A stretch of DNA of 64,000 nucleotides, from NCBI GenBank assembly GCA_037349105.1, contig JAYJMM010000071.1, positions 558,001-622,000 on the forward strand, given 5' to 3'. Shown one piece after another: positions 12,260-22,529 of this stretch. Source of the DNA: Limnomonas spitsbergensis (taxonomy: Eukaryota; Chlorophyta; Chlorophyceae; Chlamydomonadales). A program made the translations under genes and the position numbers. The notes below the pieces were generated by a model that saw only the letters and a list, made by a program, of their open reading frames with translations, searched no databases and was not told the origin of the DNA. The stretch's first letter is position 1. Every line of letters begins with the position of its first letter.

Positions 12260-15200
12260 GTAGCAAGGGGCAACGTTCACCCTCCGGCATCGTCGAGCAG
12301 ACCGATGTCCCCATCCGGCAAAGAGGAAGAGCCTGCCTCATGAATGGACATCGGTCTCCCAGAGCAGGTGCTGCGTACCTGGCAGCTGTCGGTGCTGATG
12401 CGGGAACCCCCCAGGGTGCGCAGCGTTGCGGGCAGGAAAAGCCTCAGACCCGGCAAGAGAAACTCGACAGCGACGCTTGCTGGGTCTGGCTGGAGAAGGT
12501 GCGCCGACGCTTTCTTGGAGTTGATGCAGCCTGGCACAGTATTCCGCTTCCGTCCAACTGTTTGGGGATGAGGGTCTGATACTTTTCTTTTGCACACCCT
12601 GATGCTTGCCTTTAAAAACTGAAAGCTGTGCTGCACCTGCGCTAGGCAGATCCTACTTGAAATTAATTGGAAGCGACTCGGAACCTGCCGACAAACTTAC
12701 ACTTGAAACCAACTGAACCAAGTTTTAACCAACTGGACATACCCTTGAAACCAGCTTCACACCAACTTCTTTGAATTGACAGGCCCTTATCTCTGAACCC
12801 GAGGAGCCTTTAAACATCACGGTCCTATCAACAGAGGAATGGGTGAGTGCCTCTAGGACTTGTCTATTAATTTAGCTGCCACAACTCCGCACGGGCTCCT
12901 GGTGGTTTCGAACTGCCCTCTCTGTAAGTATCCAAAACTATCTACAGATGCCTGGGTGACTGCTGCTAGGGCTGGCAGCGACTGTTGAGGTTTTCCCGCG
13001 TTGTATCAAGATGGGAGGGAGGAAGGAAGGAAGCGAGGGAGGGAGGGAGGGAGGAGGAAGGACGGAAGGAAGCTATGCCCCATGGGGGGCATGAGAGCCA
13101 AGGACTGAAACAGCGCAATTAGGCCCAAAGGCTGTCGCAGAATGCTCGTCTGCGGCCCTGCCATCACAGTCATCCAAACTGAAATTGAGCTACGGCTCAT
13201 GTGTGCCCTGACGTTACATCTCCGATTCAAGCGACCTGTATGACTTCCCGCTTGCAATTCAAAATAAATTTTAAATTCAAATTGAGCTGCAGCTCATGTA
13301 TGCCTGAAGTTACTGCCTCATTTGGTGGATGACTCTGCGCAGATGCAACTTGCCGGGGAGGTGTCACAGGCTGGGCAGCTGGGCCCAGATAAGCAGCTGA
13401 TTCCAAGTGGGCAAGTGGCTCTGCCTTGGCAGCCCAGCCTGACTGGCCAACCGAGCTATATTGGGGAAGTGGACCCCGCTGTACAGCTGGACCCATTTTT
13501 TCAGTCCCCCCGTCGACCGCTGTTTCAAGACAGTGCCAACGCTCGAGGTACAATGTGAATGCGATATGTTGGTATCATATGTGATACAAGGCAAGACTAA
13601 TAGACTGGTTGTACTTCCGTAACGTTGTCACATTATCAGACAGCTAGAAATTAGCTTATTTTGCTTATCTGGCAAAGTCAGGATATTTCAACCATTGAAC
13701 CTATAGCTCATGCATGCATGATGCAGATTGCCCTAGACCCCATGCACGGGGTAACCTGTCATGCCATGCAACCATGTGCCACCGCCACTTTGCATGCAGT
13801 CATGGGCTATGTCCTATCATTGTTGACGAGTCCATACATGCTACACCCAGGTAGCCCTTAACGCCATGCACATGGCAGCATGCCATGCAGCCATGTCAAG
13901 GGTTCGGGGTTTAAACGCTGAATTGTACTCACATCGTAACACCGCCATGCAGCCTTACTTAGGGTTCAAGGTTGAGGGCTTTAAACCCTTCAACCCTAGA
14001 TCCATGGTAGCATGCCGTGCAGCCATATTTCCCAGCCAGTGTCCTGCCCATGGCGAATCTCTTCGAGTGCCAGTGCCACATTGGATAAAGAGCTCCCTCT
14101 CAGGGCTGCATGTAGGGAGCAGTCTAGGTGAAGCAATATGGCTTTACACAACAACTGGACCAGTGTTTATTTTTCGTGACTCAGCTACATGTCAGCTGCA
14201 CGAACGGGCCAGCCTTGCTGCTTTGGTCACCAGTTGCCGGCTGGTCCAGGTGAAGTCCTAATCGGGCCCTTGGCAACCGCTGGGCGGCCTGCCAAAGCTG
14301 AACTTGTAGCCGAAAAAGGAAACACTGAACTGGACGGGCGAGGACCTAGAGGGTGACAGGAAATAAGTCTTCTGCCTTTTGTCGCAATTCATGACTACAT
14401 TGTCGATCTATCACATGCTGCTCACTTTTTATCAGTGGCTCAGGGCGCCGCACTGTGACTGTGTCTAGCATGCAGTGCTACCTTCAGCGGCAGAATGTTG
14501 AACCATGGTGCAACTGGGTACTTGGGGTCCTACTTCTGAGGTTTTAAGCTAGACGGAGTTGTTAATAAATGTTCTAAATACCCCGAGGTGTGGATTAAGG
14601 AAGCGACTGGTGCGGCCGTAGCGCCGGTAGGCTGTCCTAGCTGGGTCGAAGGAGGGTAGGGTGCAAGTGGTGTGGCATTGCCTGACGTGGGTGGTGCTCA
14701 GGCGGGCATGCCCTGTTGCTCCCTCTTTGCCAAGAACTTAGCCTCACTACTGTGGCGCCCTAAATCTAGCCTGACTGCTCCAGTGTCCTTTACCTTCAGC
14801 GTCACGGCTGTATTTTCCATTCAATTTAGCCGCACTCCTTATTTTTCCTTTCAATTTATGCTCACTGCTGGAGCTTCCTTTCAGTCCACAGCCTCGCCTC
14901 TGTAGTGCCCGTTTAATTAAGCCTCACTACTTTCTATTAGGCCTCACATTTGGTGTCCTTTCAATTTGGCCCCTCTAATTAATTGTTCTTTTGATTAGGC
15001 CTCACCTCACCTCAATTGTAGTGTCCCTTCAATTTGGCCTCCCTGCTTGTGTGTCCCTGCAGGCTGCGAGGATCAGCCTGCCCCTGCTCACAATGAGCAG
15101 ATCGACACCTCCAATCTGCTTCGGGGAAGGGTCTGCGTTAAGGGAGGGCACACGTCAACCATGGCCGCGTCAGCTGCATATTTGGAAGCTGCGGGCGCTT

Positions 15201-18200
15201 ATGCGTTGGCTATCAAGGATGCTCAGCACTGCAGGCCGCGGCCGTCCGGAGCCCAGCGACAGGCACCCGTCAGCGATGCGTGCTGGATCTGGCTGGAGCA
15301 GGTGTTTGTTGATTCTTTGTTTGATTAAGGGTTTAGGGTTTACCCTTGAGGCCTGCCTTCTGGCCAATTGACCTCAGGCTTGCTCCGTCTGGCCCTTTCA
15401 ATAAGAGCCTGTGGGTGGCTGCCTAAACGCTGTGTCAAAATAGAAGGGATGACCTTCGAAGTTTCTGGAATGTTGTGGAGCTGCAACTGGATTATCAGAT
15501 ACACCTGAAACAGCAACACTAGGCAGGCCTAATTTGTTTGGTGTCCGTCGTTTTACTCTGCGGCTGTAACACTGTTTGGGGTGTGGTTGTGAGGGGAAGG
15601 TAAGGTCTCTTGTACTGCTCGCTTTCCTCGCCCTCAGCTCAGCAGTGCCTCACCCGCCATCTGCACACCTACGAAATTTGAAGCCAAATTGCAACCATCT
15701 CGACCTTTTTTATTACAGGCCCTCATCTCTGACCCCCAAGAGTCTCTACACACCCCTGAGCTAACGACAGAGGAGTGGGTGAGTGCAGGCATTATGGCAG
15801 TACAAGTCGTGAGGTACGTCTACATTGCAGTACTGAGGGGTAGAGACCTATGTCTGCATTGCAAACAACACAGGAGTGGGTGAGTGCTGGTGTTCTGGCA
15901 TTACAAGCCGTGAGGTACGCCTGCATTGCAGTACTGAGGGGTTAAGGGTAGAGACCTATGTCTGCATTGCAAACAACACAGGAGTGGGTGAGTGCTGGTG
16001 TTCTGGCATTACAAGCCGTGAGGTACGCCTGCATTGCAGTACTGAGGGGTTAAGGGTAGAGACCTATGTCTGCATTGCAAACAACACAGGAGTGGGTGAG
16101 TGCTGGTGTTCTGGCAGTACAAGCCGTGAGGTACGCCTGCATTGCAGCACTGAGGGGTTTAGGGTTAAATGTCAAAAGACCTATGCCAGAATCGCAGACA
16201 AAAGCGGAGTGGGTGAGTGCAAGGCTGCAGGCAATCTGGAAGTACGATGCGTGAGGTACACTTGCATTGTAGTACTGAGGGCTTCATGGTGAAGGGTTAA
16301 GAGACGAAATCAAGCTGCCGCTCGACTTTTTGTTGGCTCTTCTTGTGCAGATGCATCTGGTCGGGGAAGTGACACAGGCTGGGCAACTGAGCTCAGCGAG
16401 GCAGCTGAGGTTAGCTGGGCAATGGGGCTCTGCTGGACGACCTGCATGCCGGCTACGTTTCCAAGACAGTGCCCATGTTCGAGGTAGGATGATATGAATA
16501 CAGTGTAAATAAAATGAATGCAGTATGAATGATGTATACCGGTAACTGATGTATAAATGAATACAGTATAAATGATAAGAATGCAGTATTTGACCCTGAA
16601 TATTTTGCACGAGTAATTTGGTGAATGCGTTTGATCACCACATTTGCCTTTGGTGAGCTTGTTAATTGGCCAAAAAATTGTCATAATCGATCAATGTGAT
16701 CCCCCTTCATACCCAGCAACCCACAAGCCAGACAGCCGGACAGCAGAGACGTGAATTCTATATTTTTTTCTGGCTTTGCCGGATCCCCTCTAGCTTTCCC
16801 CGGTTCTGTTTATTTTGCCGATTCTGACCCAGAACCGGCCAGTCTGTACAGCCCTGCAACCACAATGATGTCGTTGAGGGTCAGCATGAGGAGGTTGCTA
16901 TAACCGAATACTTAAGAGTGACTGGACACTGTATAAAGGTCATCACTGTAGCCTCACTGTATAGACTGAACTGTAGCCTGACTGTGTAGACTGGAGACTA
17001 TATACTGGTCATCACTGTAGCCTCACTGTGTAAGTTGCACTGAAGTAGTTAACGATTTTGAATCACGCCCTGCGAACCTGTGGGCCAAAAGCCTCGTGAA
17101 ACAAATCATGTTTTGTTATTTTGAGGGTTTGGGGATGTCTTAGAGGGGACGAGTTCTTACATGCGACGAGCTCTCAGAGAAAACAAGGACCAGTGAGAAA
17201 ACGTGTTATCATGGCCTAGGCTAATAGAAATCGGTCTAATATGTACACTGTAAACCGTGCCTGTATGTCAGCGTTGCATAATGCATACCCTGCCTATGGA
17301 TGTCGCCTACATTTTGTTCTTTCCCAATTCCTCTCAGGCGAAGAAGATGCCAGCATAATCCCGAATCTGCATTGGAAGGGTGAGTGCATTCAGACCAGTT
17401 CGCCTGATGCTGACCTGGCAAGCTCGTAATTCAAAATCAAGCTCTTTAAACTGAGCATTCCAGTACCTGCTGGTCCAGCTATATCATGTTTTGCGCATTT
17501 CAGCAGCCCGCCTCTTTTTGAATTGCTTGCCTGGCTATTGCCTGTTGCCCAGTTTTGCGCTTTGTCTGTTGCTTTCCTAATTCCTGGTTCTAAGGCTAAT
17601 GTTTCGCCTGTTGCTTTCCTGATTTTTTGAATTGCTTGTCTGGCTGATTTTCCTGGTACAAAATTTGATGCTTTGTCAGGTGCTTTCCTATTTTTTTGAA
17701 TTGCTTGCCTGGTTCTCACCCCCCACTGTCTGGATCGCTCTCTTGTTACTGACACCTCTTCAGCAACAACTCTACCAGATACACTCATACTGTCGATGCT
17801 CAACCCAGCTTGGTTCTTGCCTTTTTCTTTCAATTAATGACCTGATTATGTTCATTGCTGGCCTGGATCTTACCAATCACTGCCACTGCCACTGGATCTC
17901 ACTCCCACTGTCACTGCTACTGGATCTCTCTCCCACTGCCACTGGATCTCACTCCCACTGTCACTGCTACTGGATCTCTCTCCCACTGCCACTGGATCTC
18001 ACTCTCACTGCCACTGTCACTGAATCTCACTCCCACTGCCACTGCCACTGGATCTCACTCCCACTGCCACTGCCACTGGATCTCCCTCACACTTCCACTG
18101 CCATTGCCACTGGATCTCACTCCCACTGCCACTTCCACTGGATCTTGCTCCCACTGCCACTGCCACTGGATCTCTCTCCCTCCTCAGACATTGGCCTGCT

Positions 18201-19462
18201 GTGCAACTTTGCCGCTTGGTCGCTTCCCGCTCCTGCTGTGGATGCTGTATCCGGCCTGGTGCTACCGGCCGCAGCTGTGGGCCAGACGTCACGGCCTCAG
18301 GGTCATGGGTCCATCATGACTGATCTGGAGAGAAAGGCCAAGGTGCGGCGCCTTTGTTATCTCAGGAGCTAGACATTTTGCACTGCCGTGCCGGCGCTCC
18401 GCACCATGTGTTCCTGTACATGTGTTCCCGTGCCTCTGGTCAAGAGTGCTCGCAAAGTGTGACTTCCTTTGTTACAAAGTGTGACTCACATTGCTGCAAA
18501 GTGTGACATACATTGTTGGAAAGTGTGACTGCTATGCGCACTGGATATGTATTAGGTTGAGCCACTGCTCTCCACGACTCTCCTTTGCTCATTCTCTGTA
18601 CCCTAACTTGAGAGATTCCTAGAAACGCTTTGCCTGTCATGCATGGTATTATACGGATCCTTCCAAAACCCAGCGGCATTGCGAGTGACTTGTAGCGTAC
18701 TCGTAAACCAACACTTAAATATGTGCATGCTTAACGTGAATGCCTGCCCCCCTCCCATGTGCAACCCAGCTTCTGCAGGTTGTCCACCAGGGCTGGTGCC
18801 TCGCAATGAGCCAGGGCACACTTAGGTAAGAGCTTATGGTCCTGAGCCATTTTTTTTGCTATTCAGCTAAAATTCAGCTGTGAGTCGGCATGCGGCCGAG
18901 GGAGGGCCTGGGGCGCGCTCATGTTTTCTTACGGCGCAAAACATCTGTGGCCATGGTGTGGATTTAGTTAGAATCGACTCAGGATATCGCCCGGCAGTCG
19001 GTGAACGCCAGGAAATTGTTGGGAGTGAACGTGCCAGGTGACAGGTAGGCATTACACGGTGTGCACTGTTTGCACAAATTGCAACCCGTGAACATGCAAC
19101 CACCCTTGTATCGACACAGGACGTTGAGCCTGGCTGCAGCAAGGATGGATGTCGACGACGTGTCACACTGGAGGAACGATGTTTCACACTTCAGGACCGG
19201 GGTCGTCCCCTCCGACGAAATCCTCGCTGCTGCTGCCTATGCTGGCGGGGTCAATAAAGGCAGTGCGGCCTGCCTCCTCAGGCTGGGGTCAGCCACTGCC
19301 GGGAACCATTTCCACACCCAGCACGCAATGCCCCGGTACAAGATGCCGCAACCGCAGCAGAGCGTGCAGCAGGGTTGCCCTGGGGGGGTGGACCCGCAAG
19401 ATTGGGCTGCTGGCTCTACACTGCAGATGAGCCGGCATCTGTCGTCACGCCTGCCGGTTTGA
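12260..19462 (+). CDS. Modular protein of unknown function, 5' end not placed
   Basis: Ten exons with GT/AG junctions and matching phases: 12260-12498, 12783-12842, 13343-13547, 15063-15301, 15719-15778, 16351-16483, 17338-17379, 18188-18342, 18779-18825, 19120-19462 (stop). Exons 1-3 and 4-6 are paralogous. The first pair are both 239 bp and share an RGRxC...GxxAAYL..AGA region ending in SDACW(V/I)WLE. The second pair are both 60 bp (ALIS(E/D)P..., ending TEEW). The third pair begin M(Q/H)L.GEV.QAGQL and end FQDSA..RG. Each module starts and ends in phase 1, so tandem copies stay in frame. The last exons encode a DVDDVSHWRNDVSHF segment and a Q-rich C-terminus. I recognise no family. Two adjacent genes rather than one remains possible, since exon 13547 to 15063 joining rests on phase alone. 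Confidence 0.65.
13008..13075. repeat. GGGA/GGAA purine-rich microsatellite
   Basis: An irregular GGGA/GGAAG run of about 65 bp inside the intron between the second and third module-A exons. Confidence 0.85.
13548..15062. other. Inter-module intron, no gene seen
   Basis: It separates module A from module B of the modular gene. It contains several ATGCATGCAG/CATGCAGCC-rich stretches, degenerate GGGTTTAAAC-like words, a minus-strand copy of the dispersed element at about 14150-14310, and at 14668-14710 a segment similar to 5190-5230 in the left duplicated block. The segment at 14900-15060 is pyrimidine-rich with repeated GCCTCAC...TTCAATT phrases leading into the acceptor at 15062. Confidence 0.5.
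14150..14310 (-). mobile_element. Dispersed SINE-like element copy
   Basis: Read on the minus strand it shows the family order: GGCAGGCCGCCCAGCGG, a GGGCCCGAT block, CTGGACCAGCC, a run equivalent to CCCAAGCAGCA, then the tail TGTAGCTGAGTCACG. That tail differs from the 21-bp satellite core TGTAGCTGAAACACG at two of fifteen bases. Other copies are listed in the findings. The element class (SINE, MITE or other) is not determined. Confidence 0.6.
15769..16220 (+). repeat. 108-bp tandem repeat carrying splice donors
   Basis: Donor-like GAGTGG|GTGAGTG recurs at 15779 (the real end of exon 15719-15778), 15880, 15988, 16096 and 16213. The central units are exactly 108 bp apart and nearly identical. 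The equivalent intron of module A (after 12842) has no such repeats, so the expansion followed the module duplication. Confidence 0.9.
17876..18183 (+). repeat. CACTGCCACTGGATCTC minisatellite before an acceptor
   Basis: Pyrimidine-rich units of CACTGCCACTGGATCTCNCTCC, with variable numbers of CACTGC inserts, fill the intron up to the acceptor at 18187. The last units form the polypyrimidine tract of that acceptor. Confidence 0.9.
18454..18529 (+). repeat. 22-bp repeat, four copies
   Basis: AAAGTGTGAC recurs at 18454, 18476, 18498 and 18520 with diverged spacers, in the intron after 18342. Confidence 0.85.
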
Positions 19463-19655
19463 TGGAGGAATAGGCATCCTGTCCAGTGGTTATTGCAGTA
19501 TGTGCCCTAAGGTACGAATCAGCTAGTACACCCTGGCCTACGATCGTGAGTGGTGGGTGCAGCAAAGCCATGCTCTGCTTGGACCACCGTCCACCGGAGA
19601 TTGGTCGTTTGAGGTTAGTCCCAATTTGCCGGTGGTGGCCACTTACTTTATCTCC

Positions 19656-19830
19656 AGTGGTAGAGCGCAGGAGCAATCACCCTGTACTGGCAAAGCGACC
19701 GCCGATTAGTGGTAGAGCGCAGGAGCAATCACCCTTCAGTGGTACAGCGCAGGAGCAATCACCCTTCAGTGGTAAAGCGACCGCGGTTTAGTGGTAGAGC
19801 ACAGGAGCAATCCCCTTAAGTGGCAAGGGG
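19656..19830 (+). repeat. ~30-bp repeat AGTGGTAGAGCGCAGGAGCA
   Basis: About five units beginning AGTGGTA(G/C/A)AGCG, some interrupted by a CAAAGCGACCGC variant. Downstream of the modular gene. Confidence 0.85.
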
Positions 19831-20406
19831 ACGATAGATGCTGGTAGGAAACGCTGGTGCTTGCCTCAGGCATGTGGTCGAGCCGTTTCTTTGCAGTAGG
19901 GATTCTAGGAGGTTCCAATAGTTAACTTTTAGGTTTTACCCTCATAGTTTAAGGTCTTCCCTCGTTGCTTAGCGAGATAGTGGCCACACAATCCCTCGCC
20001 AAATCTGGGGGGGGTATGAAAGGTGAAACAAAAAAGAATGAACCTACGTCTCTCTGGGGCTTCAGGGTTGAGGAAACAGTGCGGCATGGGTTGAGACCGC
20101 GTCCGCTCCGTTACCATGTTTGAAGCATAATGAATTGCTGCCTGACCTGGCCGGGTGGTTCTGCGCTGCGGGACATCATAAGCTGGGCCTGCTGCCAGGT
20201 CGCGGTGGGAGCAGCAGGTTTTCCTTAGGCACACAGTACTGCTAGATGTACACTGTACTGTGTACCAAGGGCCACCTCTCACCAGTAGCAGGGAGAAGAA
20301 GAGAGATCGGAATTTTAGTCTGGCTAGGAGCATCCTGCTGTTTTGAAGGCATTTGCCTTTTGGCTGTCTCACTGCCAATGAATGCCTTTTTCATGTCCAT
20401 GTGTCT

Positions 20407-20657
20407 GGCAGGTGTGGACATGCACATGCCTGACAGGTGTGGACATGCACATGCCTAACAGGTGTGGACATGCACATGCCTGACAGGTGTGGACATGCAC
20501 ATGCTTGACAGGTGTGAACATGCACATGCCTGACAGGTGTGGACATGCACATGCTTGTCAGGTGTGAACATGCACATGCCTGACAGGTGTGGACATGCAC
20601 ATGCCTGACAGGTGTGGACATGCACATGCTTGACAGGTGTGAACATGCACATGCCTG
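20407..20657 (+). repeat. 25-bp minisatellite, ten copies
   Basis: Unit close to GACATGCACATGCCTGACAG plus GTGTG, ten near-identical copies. ORFs on both strands across it follow the repeat and are not genes. Confidence 0.95.
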
Positions 20658-22529
20658 GTCACGCGTACATGATCTGGTCAGGAATCGTGTGCATGGTCAA
20701 CCATGTGTTAATGTTATGTATAAAGAGGAGCATTTGTGTCAATGTCTCTCTTTATTGGGATGCTGTGAGGGTTCAGGGTTTATGCTTTGAGGCAGATCTT
20801 GGGGGCATAGGCTCCAAGAAGCTGTGGTATCTCCCTAGGGTAAGCTTCAAGGGCTTGCGAAGATACTTGAGAGCTGACTGATAGCAGGCAACCGGTATTG
20901 CAGCTTGTGAAGGTACACAAACTGCCTTGTTTTGTCAGACGATATTCTCCAATATAGCTAGCTTTGATATGACAGCTCCACGGTAGCTGCACAGTGTATT
21001 GGCAGCTACTAGGAGGCGGCACAGTTTTTTTGAACCTGCTCAGCACTGCAAAGCTTTCGTAATTAATATGCTGGAGGTACAGAGGGATGCCTTTGAAGTA
21101 GGCTTTTAGTTTGATATACATAGACATGCCAGCATGGTTCTTTGCCATGCAAGCATGGCTACCCAAGGCCTAAACCTTTAGTCGGCCTACCGAATCTAGG
21201 AATGTCCCTTAATATTTGCATGGTTCCACTTGCTCGTGTACGGAGAGGTTCAGTTTGTTTTGTGTCCCTCAATGTGCGATGCTTTCTAGGCTGAGCGGCA
21301 GTTTGTTGGCCAGTAGAAATTAGGCGTGCTGGCCTTTCCTTTTGAAGGGAGCCTGCCAAGCATGTGTATTATTTAGGTTCTGACTCTGAATGTTGTTTTG
21401 GTATTCACGACAAGAGTGATTGAGTGTGATGAAGGTTAGGCCAGGAACCCAGAGCCCCGTTACCTGGTGTGCGCAAAAATCGACTGGTTTTATCTGCAGT
21501 CTTAATGCAGGTCTTTTAAACTCGGGCCTGGGCCATCCTTTTGAGACTTGCATGTCCCAGCCGTGAAGTGAACTTTTTTGCAGTCCAGCAGAGCATCACG
21601 TTTGATGCATGGCCCGTGTGTACTGCGAATTTGTATGTGTAGGCAGGAGAGGTATCACCACGTCCTGGCTTTTGATTGTTTGAGACAGCTGCCAACCTGT
21701 TGCGTGTAAACAGACGTTGTCGTATACGCACCTTGGCAGCCATGCGGCGTATACAGTGTTGCGCTGTAGCCAGAGGCGAAGCTCTTACTTGCCTGCCCTT
21801 CCTCATGCTTCCGCTCTCGTGCTGAGACACTGAGTGACACCCAAGAACATGCTGATGATGAAGGGAGAGTTCTGCAGGCATCGGCTTAGACCTATTTAAG
21901 ATGCTACAATAGAATTTGAAATAATGATGGACAAATTTGTACCCATAAGAGTATTGATGGAGTGATGGATGAGGCACCGCCGATTCTTCAGGATTTGTGG
22001 TTGTTTTGAAAAGTCGGCCGGGGAGTTGGGTGTTGATTGATGCAGGGGCATAACGCAGGGTTATAAAGGTCTTCTAGGGTATCAAAAGGGGGTCAAGGAC
22101 AAGGAGGCATAGGGCCAGGAACTCAGGCTCAGTGGCATGGATGTGATCGGCATGCAGATCTAACACCAATATAGAGTGTACGGTGTGGAACCGACAAAGC
22201 CAGTTCGTGGAGATCATAGAGCCGTGAGATCATGAGATGGGGGACATGCTTTCTTCACGCATCGCTTTTTAGCAGCAGCCTGAGTTCTGGCATATCCGTG
22301 ACTGGATACGGCATGCCCATTTGATTTTGAACTAGCAAACGATGCGAAATGAAATTTGGATTGTAAGTGTATCGTCATAGAGTTTGATTGCAGCATTGTC
22401 CGTCATATCTGTAACGTGAGACACATCCCTTTTCGGCAGCATACCCTGTGGGGTGTCTTCGCACCTATCACCGTCGTTGGCGTGGTCTGAGTCTGGCCTG
22501 GCTTCGGCCCCCAGGGCAATCCTTGCAAG

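Larger units (their letters stand above)
19463..22529. other. Intergenic region, no supported gene
   Basis: Lies between the stop of the modular gene and the start of the CAF-1 gene. I found no exon with matching phases on either strand. It holds an AGTGGTAGAGCGCAGGAGCA repeat (about 30 bp, 19656-19830) and a 25-bp array (20407-20657). A stretch near 20040-20110 is similar to 48700-48760, suggesting another dispersed repeat. Minus ORFs of 128 and 153 codons (20780-21166, 21516-21977) show no recognisable domain and no splice context. The CAF-1 promoter should be near the right end, but I see no clear TATA box. Confidence 0.5.

Noticed and set aside
16284..16684. Minus ORFs rich in tyrosine, isoleucine and serine
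   Set aside because: They come from an AT-rich GAATGCAGTATAAATGA-like repeat in the intron after 16483, antisense to a supported exon.
21516..21977. 153-codon minus ORF upstream of the CAF-1 gene
   Set aside because: No recognisable domain, no neighbouring exons in phase, and ordinary intergenic composition.
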